Shown piece after piece: positions 6,205-13,518 of a DNA stretch of 13,518 nucleotides. A program made the translations under genes and the position numbers. A model generated the notes under the pieces. It did not search any database. It had not been told where the DNA came from and saw only the letters and a program-made list of their open reading frames with translations. The first letter of the stretch is position 1. Each line of letters starts with the position of its first letter. Source of the stretch: an uncultured Methylophilus sp. (GTDB taxonomy: Bacteria > Pseudomonadota > Gammaproteobacteria > Burkholderiales > Methylophilaceae); assembly GCA_936943315.1 (NCBI GenBank), contig CAKZJM010000144.1:1-13518 (forward strand). The letters are read 5' to 3'.

Positions 6205-8811
6205 TTAAGCATTCAAACTCTTGCTCACAATTTCAAACACATCCCCTGACAAATTGGGCGTGGCTAGAATGGCTTCAAGCGCGGCTTTCATATGCGCCTG
6301 TAAGGCAGGTGTGTAGCGCTTCCACTCACGTAGTGGTGTCACCATACGGGCAGCGATTTGCGGGTTGATGGTATTCAGCTCAATAATCACATCGCGCAAG
6401 AACGCATAGCCTTTGCCGCTCGCATCATGGAACTTCACCGGGTTGTTAATGGCAAAGGCTGAGTACAGCGAACGCACGCGATTAGGATTCTTGATATTGA
6501 AATCTGGATGGCTGCGCAACATGGCCAGGTCATCAAAAATCTGCTCACGGTTGGCAATGGCCTGTAGCGAGAACCACTTATCTACTACCAGAGGATACTT
6601 TTCAAAGCGGGTATAAAAGTCGGCAAACACTTCTGCACGTTGTGGCTGGCTGCTATCCGCCAGGCACGCCAGCGCAGTCACGCGGTCTGTCATATTATCC
6701 GCAGCATCGTAATGCGCTTTTGCACGCGCGGCGCAACCAGTGCCATTGGTCACAGTGAGAATCTCCAGCACTGCATGCTGCAAGGCTCTGCGGCCCATCG
6801 CTTCTGGCGTGATAGAGAAGCTGCCTGTGTTGCCGTTCGCGTCATATAACGCAGCCAGCGCTTCTTTATGTGCGCTCTTGATTTGCTTAAGCACAGCCGT
6901 GCGTGCGGCATCGATTGCAGCCGGATCAATCACCGGCAAATGCTGACCAATCACGCCTATCATCGGCAAACTCAGCGCACGCGCCAGCAAGGCTTTATCA
7001 TCCTTGCCTGTGAGGCCTTGTTGAATCAAGGTCCCCACGTCTGCCACAAACTGCGAAATGTCCGCTGCCGGGTTTTCCATCACGCGCTGTATGGTCCGCA
7101 ACGCCAAGGTCTGGCCCGCTTCCCACTTGTTAAAGCCGTCGGTGTCATGCACTTGCAGCAAGCGCAAATCATCGTCGCTTAAATCGGTTTCGAGCTTCAC
7201 TGGCGCTGAGAAACCACGCAAAATGGAAGGCACAGGCTTGGCGGTGATACCATTGAAAGTGAATGCTTGCTCACGCGCCGTCACTTCCAGCACGCGGGTG
7301 GGCAGAATCTCTTTTCCGCTCGCATCCAGCAAGCCTAAGGCCACTGGAATATGCAGCGGCTGCTTGTCAGTTTGCCCTGGCGTATCCGGCTGAGACTGCT
7401 TAAAGGTCAGCGTATAGCTTTGCTGCGCGGCATCGTAATGACTGCTTACTTGCAGCGTGGGCGTACCCGCCTGCTTATACCAGCGGAAGAACTGCGACAT
7501 GTCACGGCCAGACGCATCCGCCATACATTGCACAAAATCATCGCAGGTCACGGCGTGGCCGTCATAGCGGTCAAAATACAAATCGGTGGCTTTGCGGAAA
7601 GTCTCAGCACCCAGCAACGTATGCTGCATGCGAATCAACTCGGCGCCTTTGTCGTAAATGGTCTTGGTGTAAAAATTACTGATCTCGATAAACTGGTCCG
7701 GCTGCACAGAGTGCGCCAGCGGGCTACCATCTTCCGGGAACTGCAAGCGGCGCAGGCCGTTCACATCGTCAATGCGCTGCACCGCACGCGAATTCATATC
7801 CGCGCTGAATTCCTGGTCGCGGAACACGGTAAAGCCTTCTTTGAGCGAGAGCTGGAACCAGTCACGGCAGGTCACGCGGTTACCGGTCCAGTTGTGGAAA
7901 TACTCGTGGCCGATCACGCCTTCCACGCTCATAAAATCGCTATCGGTCGCGGTTTCCTGATGCGCCAGCACCAGCGCAGTGTTAAACACATTCAGCGAGG
8001 TGTTTTCCATCGCGCCCATATTAAAGTCGCTCACCGCCACAATATTGAACAGCTCCAGCTGATACTCGCGGCCATACACCTCTTCATCCCACTTCATCGA
8101 TTTTTTCAGCGACTCCATGGCATGGCTACATTGGCTCTCATCCCCTGCCCGCACATAAATATGCAGGTCCACTTTGCGGCCCGTCATGGTGGTAAACGTA
8201 TCCGCCACGCGCACCAAGTTACCCGCCACCAGCGCAAACAGGTAACAAGGTTTAGGGAACGGGTCATGCCAGACACGGTAATGCCGGCCATCTGGCAAAC
8301 TGCCTTCATCCTGCAAATTGCCGTTAGAAAGCATCACCGGATACGCCTTGGCATCCGCCTCAATGCGCACGGTAAAGACACTTAATACATCCGGCCTATC
8401 CTGGTAATAAGTAATGCGTCTAAAGCCTTCCGCTTCGCACTGTGTGCAATACGTGCCTTGTGATTGATACAACCCCTCCAGCGCCGTATTCGCCTCCGGG
8501 TTGATTTCACTGACAATCGTCAGCGTAAATTCCTCCCCAGGGTTAGCGATGGTCATTTGTCCATCCGCCACGGTGTAATCAGTTAACGGCTGACCATTTT
8601 TGGCCACAGACAAAACAATCTGATCTTCGCCATCCAGCACCAAATCATGTGAAGCCCCCGCCGGGTTTTTCACATACTTTACTTCAGATGTGACAATCGT
8701 TTTGCCGGGCAACAGGTTAAAACTCAAATTCACCTGCTGCGCCAGGTAAGGTGCTGGTGTGTAGTCTTTTAGGTAGATGGTTTTTGGTGCAACAGCGTTT
8801 TCGGTTCGCAT
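6205..8811 (-). CDS. pepN: Aminopeptidase N (M1 family zinc metallopeptidase)
   Basis: PepN removes N-terminal residues from peptides in the cytoplasm during late protein turnover. The 868 residues compare with 870 in E. coli. The substrate-binding motif GAMEN is at 266-270. The zinc site HEYFH is at 302-306 with the third ligand E325 exactly 18 residues later (HExxH-x18-E). The N-terminal beta domain, the catalytic domain and the long helical C-terminal region (ending FEIVSKSLNA) are all present. No signal peptide is seen. The ATG at 8811 has an AGG about 10 nt upstream. A TATAAT on the minus strand at 8847-8842 may be its -10. ccdAB lies directly downstream on the same strand but has its own promoter. 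Strongly supported. Confidence 0.97.
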   Translation of the reverse strand: MRTENAVAPKTIYLKDYTPAPYLAQQVNLSFNLLPGKTIVTSEVKYVKNPAGASHDLVLDGEDQIVLSVAKNGQPLTDYTVADGQMTIANPGEEFTLTIVSEINPEANTALEGLYQSQGTYCTQCEAEGFRRITYYQDRPDVLSVFTVRIEADAKAYPVMLSNGNLQDEGSLPDGRHYRVWHDPFPKPCYLFALVAGNLVRVADTFTTMTGRKVDLHIYVRAGDESQCSHAMESLKKSMKWDEEVYGREYQLELFNIVAVSDFNMGAMENTSLNVFNTALVLAHQETATDSDFMSVEGVIGHEYFHNWTGNRVTCRDWFQLSLKEGFTVFRDQEFSADMNSRAVQRIDDVNGLRRLQFPEDGSPLAHSVQPDQFIEISNFYTKTIYDKGAELIRMQHTLLGAETFRKATDLYFDRYDGHAVTCDDFVQCMADASGRDMSQFFRWYKQAGTPTLQVSSHYDAAQQSYTLTFKQSQPDTPGQTDKQPLHIPVALGLLDASGKEILPTRVLEVTAREQAFTFNGITAKPVPSILRGFSAPVKLETDLSDDDLRLLQVHDTDGFNKWEAGQTLALRTIQRVMENPAADISQFVADVGTLIQQGLTGKDDKALLARALSLPMIGVIGQHLPVIDPAAIDAARTAVLKQIKSAHKEALAALYDANGNTGSFSITPEAMGRRALQHAVLEILTVTNGTGCAARAKAHYDAADNMTDRVTALACLADSSQPQRAEVFADFYTRFEKYPLVVDKWFSLQAIANREQIFDDLAMLRSHPDFNIKNPNRVRSLYSAFAINNPVKFHDASGKGYAFLRDVIIELNTINPQIAARMVTPLREWKRYTPALQAHMKAALEAILATPNLSGDVFEIVSKSLNA

Positions 8812-8841
8812 GGGATAACCTGAAATATTAAAGTTAGGAAG

Positions 8842-8847
8842 ATTATA
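8842..8847 (-). promoter_or_regulatory. Possible -10 element of pepN
   Basis: A perfect TATAAT on the minus strand lies 31 nt before the pepN start. The hexamer at 17-nt spacing (ATTCTC) is a poor -35, so only the -10 is convincing. Confidence 0.35.
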
Positions 8848-8946
8848 TTTCAGAGTTGGTTGTAGAGAATTGGTTTAATTCAAATGCATGCAAATCTTGC
8901 TACGAATTATCATGAATCAGGCACTGCTAACCTCTGACACGGTTGT

Positions 8947-9204
8947 TTAGGTCGTAACCTCAAGCTCATTCACAACGCCATCCTTTACCACAAACTCAGA
9001 CACAGGATGGCCGCTTTTATACAGTAATGCTGCATTACTTTCAGTCGCTGGCACTGTGATGCGGGAGTTATTAATCATAAAAACGGTAAAGTACTTATTC
9101 GCGTTTTTATCAAAATGCTCCCACACCGAAAACACATCTTCAAGATACAGGCCATTAATCTCCAGCCCATCTAACTTCAAATCAGTTTTATTAAAATTGT
9201 TCAT
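8947..9204 (-). CDS. Small unknown protein, 85 residues
   Basis: I do not recognise this protein. It begins MNNFNKTDLKLDG and ends VNELEVTT. It is acidic and looks mostly beta-strand (alternating hydrophobic residues such as YFTVFMIN and SEFVVKDG), with no signal peptide, membrane segment or cysteine. A compact cytoplasmic beta-rich protein is the most that can be said. The ribosome binding site is weak (GAAG about 10 nt upstream). It lies 56 nt downstream of the 59-residue membrane protein gene on the same strand, so the two may be one transcript. The sequence is AT-richer than pepN, in keeping with accessory DNA. Confidence 0.6.
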   Translation of the reverse strand: MNNFNKTDLKLDGLEINGLYLEDVFSVWEHFDKNANKYFTVFMINNSRITVPATESNAALLYKSGHPVSEFVVKDGVVNELEVTT

Positions 9205-9260
9205 TGCATCTACTTCGCAAATTTATCAACAGTAGCTAGATTGAATACTTGCTGGCCTTC

Positions 9261-9440
9261 TTAGTTCCGGGAAATATCCTTGGTTCTGGTATGTGAGACC
9301 GCCTTTAATATGCTGATACCTGTAAGGATCACAGAAGCAATCACGATGTACAAATGCGGTACACCCGCCTCTACAAGCGCCCATGCAATCCCGCCGATGA
9401 GAATAGCGCACCCTAGAAGATATAAAGCGAACGACGACAT
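9261..9440 (-). CDS. Small two-helix membrane protein, 59 residues
   Basis: The frame starts MSSFALYLLGCAIL and ends HTRTKDISRN. Two hydrophobic segments, about 4-22 and 28-47, are joined by a short loop containing Glu-24 and Gly-26. A basic tail (KAVSHTRTK) suggests a cytoplasmic C-terminus by the positive-inside rule. A clear AAGGG Shine-Dalgarno lies 6 nt before the ATG. It is short enough to be missed by gene finders with a 60-residue cut-off. I see no characterised family. An overlapping Cys- and Arg-rich frame at 9226-9411 looks like its shadow. Confidence 0.65.
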   Translation of the reverse strand: MSSFALYLLGCAILIGGIAWALVEAGVPHLYIVIASVILTGISILKAVSHTRTKDISRN

Positions 9441-9647
9441 ACAGCGCCCTTAATTGATAAATTTAAATTTTTAGCAGTTAATGATAGTTTCTCAGGAGGA
9501 TAGCAGTATCAGAAAAGCGCTGAAAATCCTGTAGGAAAAATAGAGGTTCAAATCAAATTAAATACTAATTAATGAAACAACTTATTATGCAATGATGCTT
9601 CCCGAAGAATAAAATCTATACAACTCTAGAATACTGAAAGACTCATA

Positions 9648-11657
9648 ATGGCTAAAAATGATCTGATACTTATAGATGGAATTATTGATGATAGAGTCGC
9701 GAATAAACTTCCTTCCGAAAAAAGGGATGAAGCTTTTGAGTATTTCTGTTTCGAGCAACTACTAAAAGAATATGACCTTTCATCTGAGGAAATTCAACAT
9801 GGAGCCATTGATGGTAGGCAAGATGGGGGTATTGATGGATTTTATATAATAATAAATGGACACTTACTTCAAGATGTTGAAGCCTTTGTATGGCCAAAAA
9901 CCAATTCTGAACTCAGAGTAGTACTCATCACATGTAAGCATCACGACTCATTTAAACAAGCCACACTTGATTCTTTGATTGCAACAATCACTGAGTTGTT
10001 AGATTTTTCGGTTGATGATAATGCTTTGACTGGAGCATATTCATCCGCATTATTGCAGATGAGAAATAACCTTAAATATGCTTATCGAAAGTTATCGCCA
10101 AGATTACTAAAATCATATGTTCAAATTTATTATGCCTCACGTGGTGATATTTCAGATATGGGTGAGGAAGTAGTAGCCAGGGGAAATCAAGTAGAAACAA
10201 TCGCAGCCAATCACTTTAGCTCTGCAATATCAAAATTCGCTTTTATTGGTGCAACGCAATTAGTCGAATTGCACCGCAAAGTCCAAAACTACACTCTTGA
10301 GCTACCTTTTGTAGAAGCTTTCGGTAGGGGGGAGCGATATGTTGTTCTTGCCCGACTTTCAGACTATTACAAATTCATTTCAAATGAAGGGTCGCTTCGT
10401 CGTTACTTATTTGACTCTAATGTAAGAGACTTTATGGGTCTCAATAGGGTCAATGAGGATATCAAAGCGACTCTTAGCAATCAAACTTCAACTGATTTTT
10501 GGTTATTAAACAATGGGGTAACTATACTTGCTACATCCGCAGCCATAATTGGTGATTCAATTCAGGCAAATGATATTCAGATTGTGAACGGATTACAAAC
10601 CTCAGAATCAATCTACAGACATTTTTCTGAATTAAATACTGAACCTCAAGATGAACGGTGTGTACTTGTTAAAGTTATTGTTACTAAAGAGGATGCAGTA
10701 AGAGACGCAATCATTAGGGCAACAAATAATCAAACAGATGTTGAATTAGCATCTTTACATGCTACGGATAAAATCCAACGTGATATTGAAGATGTTATGT
10801 GTAGGCATGGGTTGTTTTATGAACGCAGGAAGAAACATTACTCAAATCTGGGGCACCCTCCATCGGAGCTTGTTTCACCTTTATACGCTGCAGCGGGCTA
10901 CGTTGCACTTGTCTTGAAAGTACCACATGCGGCTACCAATCTAAGATCAAAATTTATGCGTTCAACAGCTTCTTATGATGCTGTCTTTAACTCCAAATCT
11001 TCTCTTGAAGTTTGGCCAAAAATTGTCCATATATTAAAAAAAGTTGATGAATATCTTATTACTAGACCACAAATCGATTTTACTGAGAAATTCTTAAAAA
11101 ATTGGCGATATATCATCGCTCTTATAATAGTTGCCAAACATTCAGGCCGATTTGATTTTAATGAGAAAGAGCTATTAAGTTTTGATACATCGATAATAAC
11201 TAAAGAGTTAGTTGACGAAATTTGGGCCGAGTTGAATGTAGAGCGTTTAAGTACTAAACCTAAAAGAGTTTGGACCTCATTCCAAAATGTAAAAGCAGCA
11301 TGTGTTTCAATCGCAAGTAAATACAATATTAAAAATGCTGAAACGTTAGATCGCCCTAAGTTTTCGACTACCTATGTCAAAGCTGGCATTCCCGTAGAGA
11401 TTACTGAGGAGTTTATTCTTAATGTAAAAGAGTCTCTTCCTGAACAACCATGGAAACCTGGAGTTCACCGGACGGTGATAGAAAAACTTAGCTGCAGCTC
11501 ACAAGCATATACTGCTGCTGTAAACCGACTAGTTGAAGATGGTTATTTTTTGAGACAGGCAAATGGGATTCTGTATGACCTGGAGGGAAACATTGTCGCT
11601 TTTGATGCTGACCGGGTGGATCCAAAAACTATGGAGCTGAGAGCCGAAACAAGATAA
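9648..11657 (+). CDS. AIPR-family protein (putative phage-defence) with nuclease-like N-terminus
   Basis: A 669-residue protein. The central part carries typical AIPR (abortive infection phage resistance, PF10592-type) motifs: YLFDSNVRDFMGLNRVN, then FWLLNNGVTI at 284-293, then QIVNGLQTS at 311-319. The N-terminal region has GGIDGFYI (D63) and, about 30 residues later, ITCKHH (K97), resembling the Asp...x-K core of restriction-endonuclease-like (PD-(D/E)xK, Mrr-type) folds. The usual Gln/Glu/Asp two residues before the Lys is Thr here, so activity is uncertain. The last ~80 residues (RTVIEKLSCSSQAYTAAVNRLVEDGYFL) read like a winged helix. Sampled lines are about 35% GC against about 55% in ilvC, suggesting horizontal transfer. 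No methylase or partner gene is adjacent, so it may act alone. The ATG has a modest GAAAG 7 nt upstream. Family membership is fairly sure; defence is inferred from the family. Confidence 0.85.
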   Translation: MAKNDLILIDGIIDDRVANKLPSEKRDEAFEYFCFEQLLKEYDLSSEEIQHGAIDGRQDGGIDGFYIIINGHLLQDVEAFVWPKTNSELRVVLITCKHHDSFKQATLDSLIATITELLDFSVDDNALTGAYSSALLQMRNNLKYAYRKLSPRLLKSYVQIYYASRGDISDMGEEVVARGNQVETIAANHFSSAISKFAFIGATQLVELHRKVQNYTLELPFVEAFGRGERYVVLARLSDYYKFISNEGSLRRYLFDSNVRDFMGLNRVNEDIKATLSNQTSTDFWLLNNGVTILATSAAIIGDSIQANDIQIVNGLQTSESIYRHFSELNTEPQDERCVLVKVIVTKEDAVRDAIIRATNNQTDVELASLHATDKIQRDIEDVMCRHGLFYERRKKHYSNLGHPPSELVSPLYAAAGYVALVLKVPHAATNLRSKFMRSTASYDAVFNSKSSLEVWPKIVHILKKVDEYLITRPQIDFTEKFLKNWRYIIALIIVAKHSGRFDFNEKELLSFDTSIITKELVDEIWAELNVERLSTKPKRVWTSFQNVKAACVSIASKYNIKNAETLDRPKFSTTYVKAGIPVEITEEFILNVKESLPEQPWKPGVHRTVIEKLSCSSQAYTAAVNRLVEDGYFLRQANGILYDLEGNIVAFDADRVDPKTMELRAETR

Positions 11658-11662
11658 TCTTG

Positions 11663-11719
11663 GCTTGTGAATGACGCCCCTATCAAGTACTTTTTAATTT
11701 TAGGGCCGTCTCACAAAGC
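11663..11719. terminator. Long imperfect hairpin between convergent genes, probable bidirectional terminator
   Basis: The outer arms GCTTGTGA (11663-11670) and TCACAAAGC (11711-11719) pair with a single-A bulge. The inner arms CGCCCCTA (11675-11682) and TAGGGCCG (11701-11708) pair except for one C-C mismatch, around an 18-nt AT-rich loop. It lies between the AIPR stop (11657) and the yjdM stop (11731) and probably ends both transcripts. It lacks a long T-tract on either side. Confidence 0.5.
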
Positions 11720-11730
11720 ACTCTTCATTA

Positions 11731-12069
11731 TCAAGCCTTCTTCACAAACTCCGACTTCAACTTCATCGCACCAAAACCATCAATCTTGCAGTCGATATCG
11801 TGATCGCCATCGACCAGGCGGATGTTTTTTACTTTAGTGCCGACTTTTACCACTGAGGAAGAGCCTTTCACTTTAAGATCTTTAATCACAGTAATAGTAT
11901 CGCCATCTTGCAGTACGTTACCGTTGGCATCGCGCACCACTTTCACTTCGTCTGTGTCCGCTGCTGCAACCTTGCTCCATTCGTGGGCGCATTCTGGGCA
12001 GACGTAGTTGTCACCATCTTCGTAGGTGTATTCGGATTGGCATTGTGGGCAGGCAGGTAAGGTGGACAT
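11731..12069 (-). CDS. yjdM: Zinc-ribbon protein YjdM (formerly PhnA)
   Basis: The 112-residue protein is close to E. coli YjdM along its whole length: N-terminal zinc ribbon CPQC (8-11) and CPEC (24-27), then an SH3-like domain with GDTITVIKDLKVKG, VGTKVKNIRL and the C-terminal KIDGFGAMKLKSEFVKKA. It was once named PhnA, alkylphosphonate utilisation protein, but it is not phosphonoacetate hydrolase and its function remains unclear. No phosphonate genes are nearby. The ATG at 12069 fits the family start; the ribosome binding site is weak. It is convergent with the AIPR gene and divergent from the phospholipase-D-like gene. Confidence 0.93.
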   Translation of the reverse strand: MSTLPACPQCQSEYTYEDGDNYVCPECAHEWSKVAAADTDEVKVVRDANGNVLQDGDTITVIKDLKVKGSSSVVKVGTKVKNIRLVDGDHDIDCKIDGFGAMKLKSEFVKKA

Positions 12070-12248
12070 AACAGGCTTTCTGGTACAAACAACAAAAACC
12101 TACATTTTACAGGGTTATTATTGAATGCGTATGGTATTCACCAATCGAATGTACGTTGATGAGTATTTTGTAGGCATGATACTGACTTTCATAGTGAGCA
12201 GTTTCGGCTACACTTCAACTCTTCTGCATCCCGGTGTATGACTGGCCC

Positions 12249-13518
12249 ATGACTCCTGCAAGCATGCGTTTGATGGCAAACTTCACTCAACACTTCGTCG
12301 CATTCATCACTGTTCTGATTTGCCTGATGATTCAAAGCTGTGCCGTGATCCCGGATCATGAGCGCGCACTGGAAAAGATTGACCCACAGGCGCAGAAGCT
12401 GGAGATTGTAGGGGCAAAAGATACGCTGCCTCAGGCCAAGGTGGATAAAGCGTTACAAAAGCTCTCCCCAGACGAACAGATTAGGATGGCGCTGGAGAAC
12501 CACCTCAAGATTGAACAGAGCATTTCTGATAGCCATTTGTTTGCCGATAACACCTTCACTCCCCTGTTTAACGGCGAAACCACCTTTAACAAAATGAAGG
12601 AGTTGATCGGCCGGGCTGAGAAGAATATTCATCTGGAGTATTTCACGTTTGAAGATGTCGATTTAGGCGGCGTCACACTTAAGGCTTTGCTGCTGGAAAA
12701 GCTTGCCAAGGGAGTAGAGGTGCATGTGATTTATGACGCTTATGGCTCGCAGCAAACGCCGCGTGAGTTTTTTGAAAGCCTGAAAAATGCCGGGGCCAAG
12801 ATTACTGAATTTCATCCGCTTAAAGGCGCGTCATTGTCGCAATTTAGCCAGCGCGATCACCGTAAAATATTGATAGTGGATGGCAAGGTTGCGATTATTG
12901 GCGGCGTGAATTTGAGCAAAACCTACCAGAGCAAAGGCTCATTCAAAACCTATAAAAAAGAGACACCCAACCCTTTGGATGTGGTCTGGCGCGACATGGA
13001 TGTGATGGTGCAAGGGCCGATTTTGAGTGATATTCAGCGCGTTTTTCTGGAAAACTGGGACCCGACGCAACCACTTGATCAAACCCACTTTTTCCCCAAG
13101 CTGAGCAAACAGGGCAATCAGTTTGCGAGAGTGATTGCCACGCCTGTCACCAAACGCAAGGATACTGACTCACCGTATTACCTTTCTGTGCTCTCGGCGA
13201 TTGATAACGCGGAGCATCGTATTCTTATCAATGCCGCTTATTTTGTGCCGACCAAAGGGCAGTTGCAGGCGTTGATTAAAGCTGCCCAACGCGGTGTACA
13301 GGTGAAAATATTAGTGCCTAGTTTTACTGATTCCACCCTGGCGCTGCTGGTGCAACGCTCGCGGTATGGTCAGTTGCTGGAAAATCATATTGATATCTAC
13401 GAGATGCAAGGGCAGATTTTACACGCCAAGACGATTTCAATTGATGGGGTGTGGTCGACCATTGGCAGCTCAAATTTTGATTACCGCAGTGCCGGAATTA
13501 ATGCTGAAGTGGACGGGG
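12249..13518 (+). CDS. Phospholipase D / cardiolipin-synthase-like lipoprotein, partial (3' end outside window)
   Basis: An open frame of 423 codons runs off the window end. It contains two HKD motifs, H204-R-K-x4-D (DHRKILIVDGK) and H392-A-K-x4-D (LHAKTISIDG), each followed by the usual downstream glycine/asparagine (IGGVN, IGSSNFDYRS). Two HKD motifs define the phospholipase D superfamily active site. In bacteria of this length the commonest member is cardiolipin synthase, which joins phospholipids, but nuclease and other lipid roles exist. The N-terminus has a hydrophobic stretch (FVAFITVLICLMIQSC) with a lipobox-like IQSC, so it may be lipidated at Cys31. Start choice is uncertain: ATGs at codons 1, 6 and 9 all lack a clear Shine-Dalgarno. 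Later ones still leave a workable signal peptide. Confidence 0.85.
   Translation, partial: MTPASMRLMANFTQHFVAFITVLICLMIQSCAVIPDHERALEKIDPQAQKLEIVGAKDTLPQAKVDKALQKLSPDEQIRMALENHLKIEQSISDSHLFADNTFTPLFNGETTFNKMKELIGRAEKNIHLEYFTFEDVDLGGVTLKALLLEKLAKGVEVHVIYDAYGSQQTPREFFESLKNAGAKITEFHPLKGASLSQFSQRDHRKILIVDGKVAIIGGVNLSKTYQSKGSFKTYKKETPNPLDVVWRDMDVMVQGPILSDIQRVFLENWDPTQPLDQTHFFPKLSKQGNQFARVIATPVTKRKDTDSPYYLSVLSAIDNAEHRILINAAYFVPTKGQLQALIKAAQRGVQVKILVPSFTDSTLALLVQRSRYGQLLENHIDIYEMQGQILHAKTISIDGVWSTIGSSNFDYRSAGINAEVDG

Noticed and set aside
7351..8385. A 344-residue open frame on the plus strand inside pepN
   Set aside because: It is antisense to a fully supported pepN. Its His/Arg-rich composition is typical of a shadow of GC-rich coding sequence, and it has no recognisable domain.
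8881..8895. TGCATGCA-centred palindrome between pepN and the 85-residue gene
   Set aside because: It is short, has no T-run and no relation to a promoter element. Probably chance in AT-rich DNA.
9226..9411. A 61-residue Cys/Arg-rich frame on the minus strand
   Set aside because: The overlapping frame at 9261-9440 has a good ribosome binding site and a coherent two-helix membrane protein, so this one is probably its shadow.
9544..9556. GAGGTTCAAATCA, which looks like the T-loop of a tRNA (possible attachment-site remnant beside the AIPR gene)
   Set aside because: The flanking bases do not pair as a T-stem, and no acceptor or anticodon arm is present nearby.
12125..12241. A 38-codon plus-strand frame (MRMVFTNRMYVDE...) ending 7 nt before the phospholipase-D-like gene
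   Set aside because: It could be a leader peptide, but the nearest AGGG is about 12 nt upstream of the ATG and no attenuator-like structure is seen. Too weak to call.

Overview
The window looks like a chromosomal segment of a betaproteobacterium. The protein sequences resemble the methylotrophic Methylophilaceae (Methylophilus/Methylotenera type), but that is an impression from reading them and was not checked by a search. Most of the window is housekeeping sequence of roughly 50-55% GC by eye. One clearly AT-richer stretch (about 8.8-11.7 kb) looks like accessory DNA.

Layout. (1) 1-1120, minus strand: a two-gene unit of a small unknown protein (748-1056) followed by a stand-alone ribosomal protein S4 with no cysteines (86-703). 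It has a near-consensus sigma70 promoter (TTGACA-17-TATCAT) whose -10 and spacer are covered by a Fur-like box (1089-1107). (2) 1188-4669, plus strand: the branched-chain amino acid genes ilvB-ilvH-ilvC, closed by two consecutive hairpins, the second a normal terminator. (3) 4706-5554, plus: psd, phosphatidylserine decarboxylase, with a GTG start. (4) 5566-6180, minus: a ccdAB-type toxin-antitoxin pair whose promoter lies in a 35-bp near-perfect palindrome, a likely autorepression operator. (5) 6205-8811, minus: pepN, aminopeptidase N. (6) 8947-9440, minus: two small unknown genes, one a 59-residue two-helix membrane protein. (7) 9648-11657, plus: an AT-rich gene for a 669-residue AIPR-family (abortive-infection phage resistance) protein with a nuclease-like N-terminal region. 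This is the best candidate for a little-described system here. (8) 11731-12069, minus: yjdM (formerly phnA), convergent with the AIPR gene and separated from it by a long imperfect hairpin. (9) 12249 to the end, plus: a phospholipase D/cardiolipin-synthase-like protein with two HKD motifs and a probable lipoprotein signal, cut off by the window end.

How the parts work together. IlvB/IlvH form acetolactate synthase and IlvC does the next step of valine/isoleucine/leucine synthesis. Psd makes phosphatidylethanolamine, and the last gene may act on phospholipids too, though the two are not linked. The Fur-type control of an S4 paralogue suggests a metal-responsive ribosomal protein swap, which is inference. 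CcdAB and the AIPR protein are the two stability/defence-type elements. No tRNA, rRNA, CRISPR array, insertion sequence or phage gene was seen. No stretch longer than 300 bases lacks a gene.
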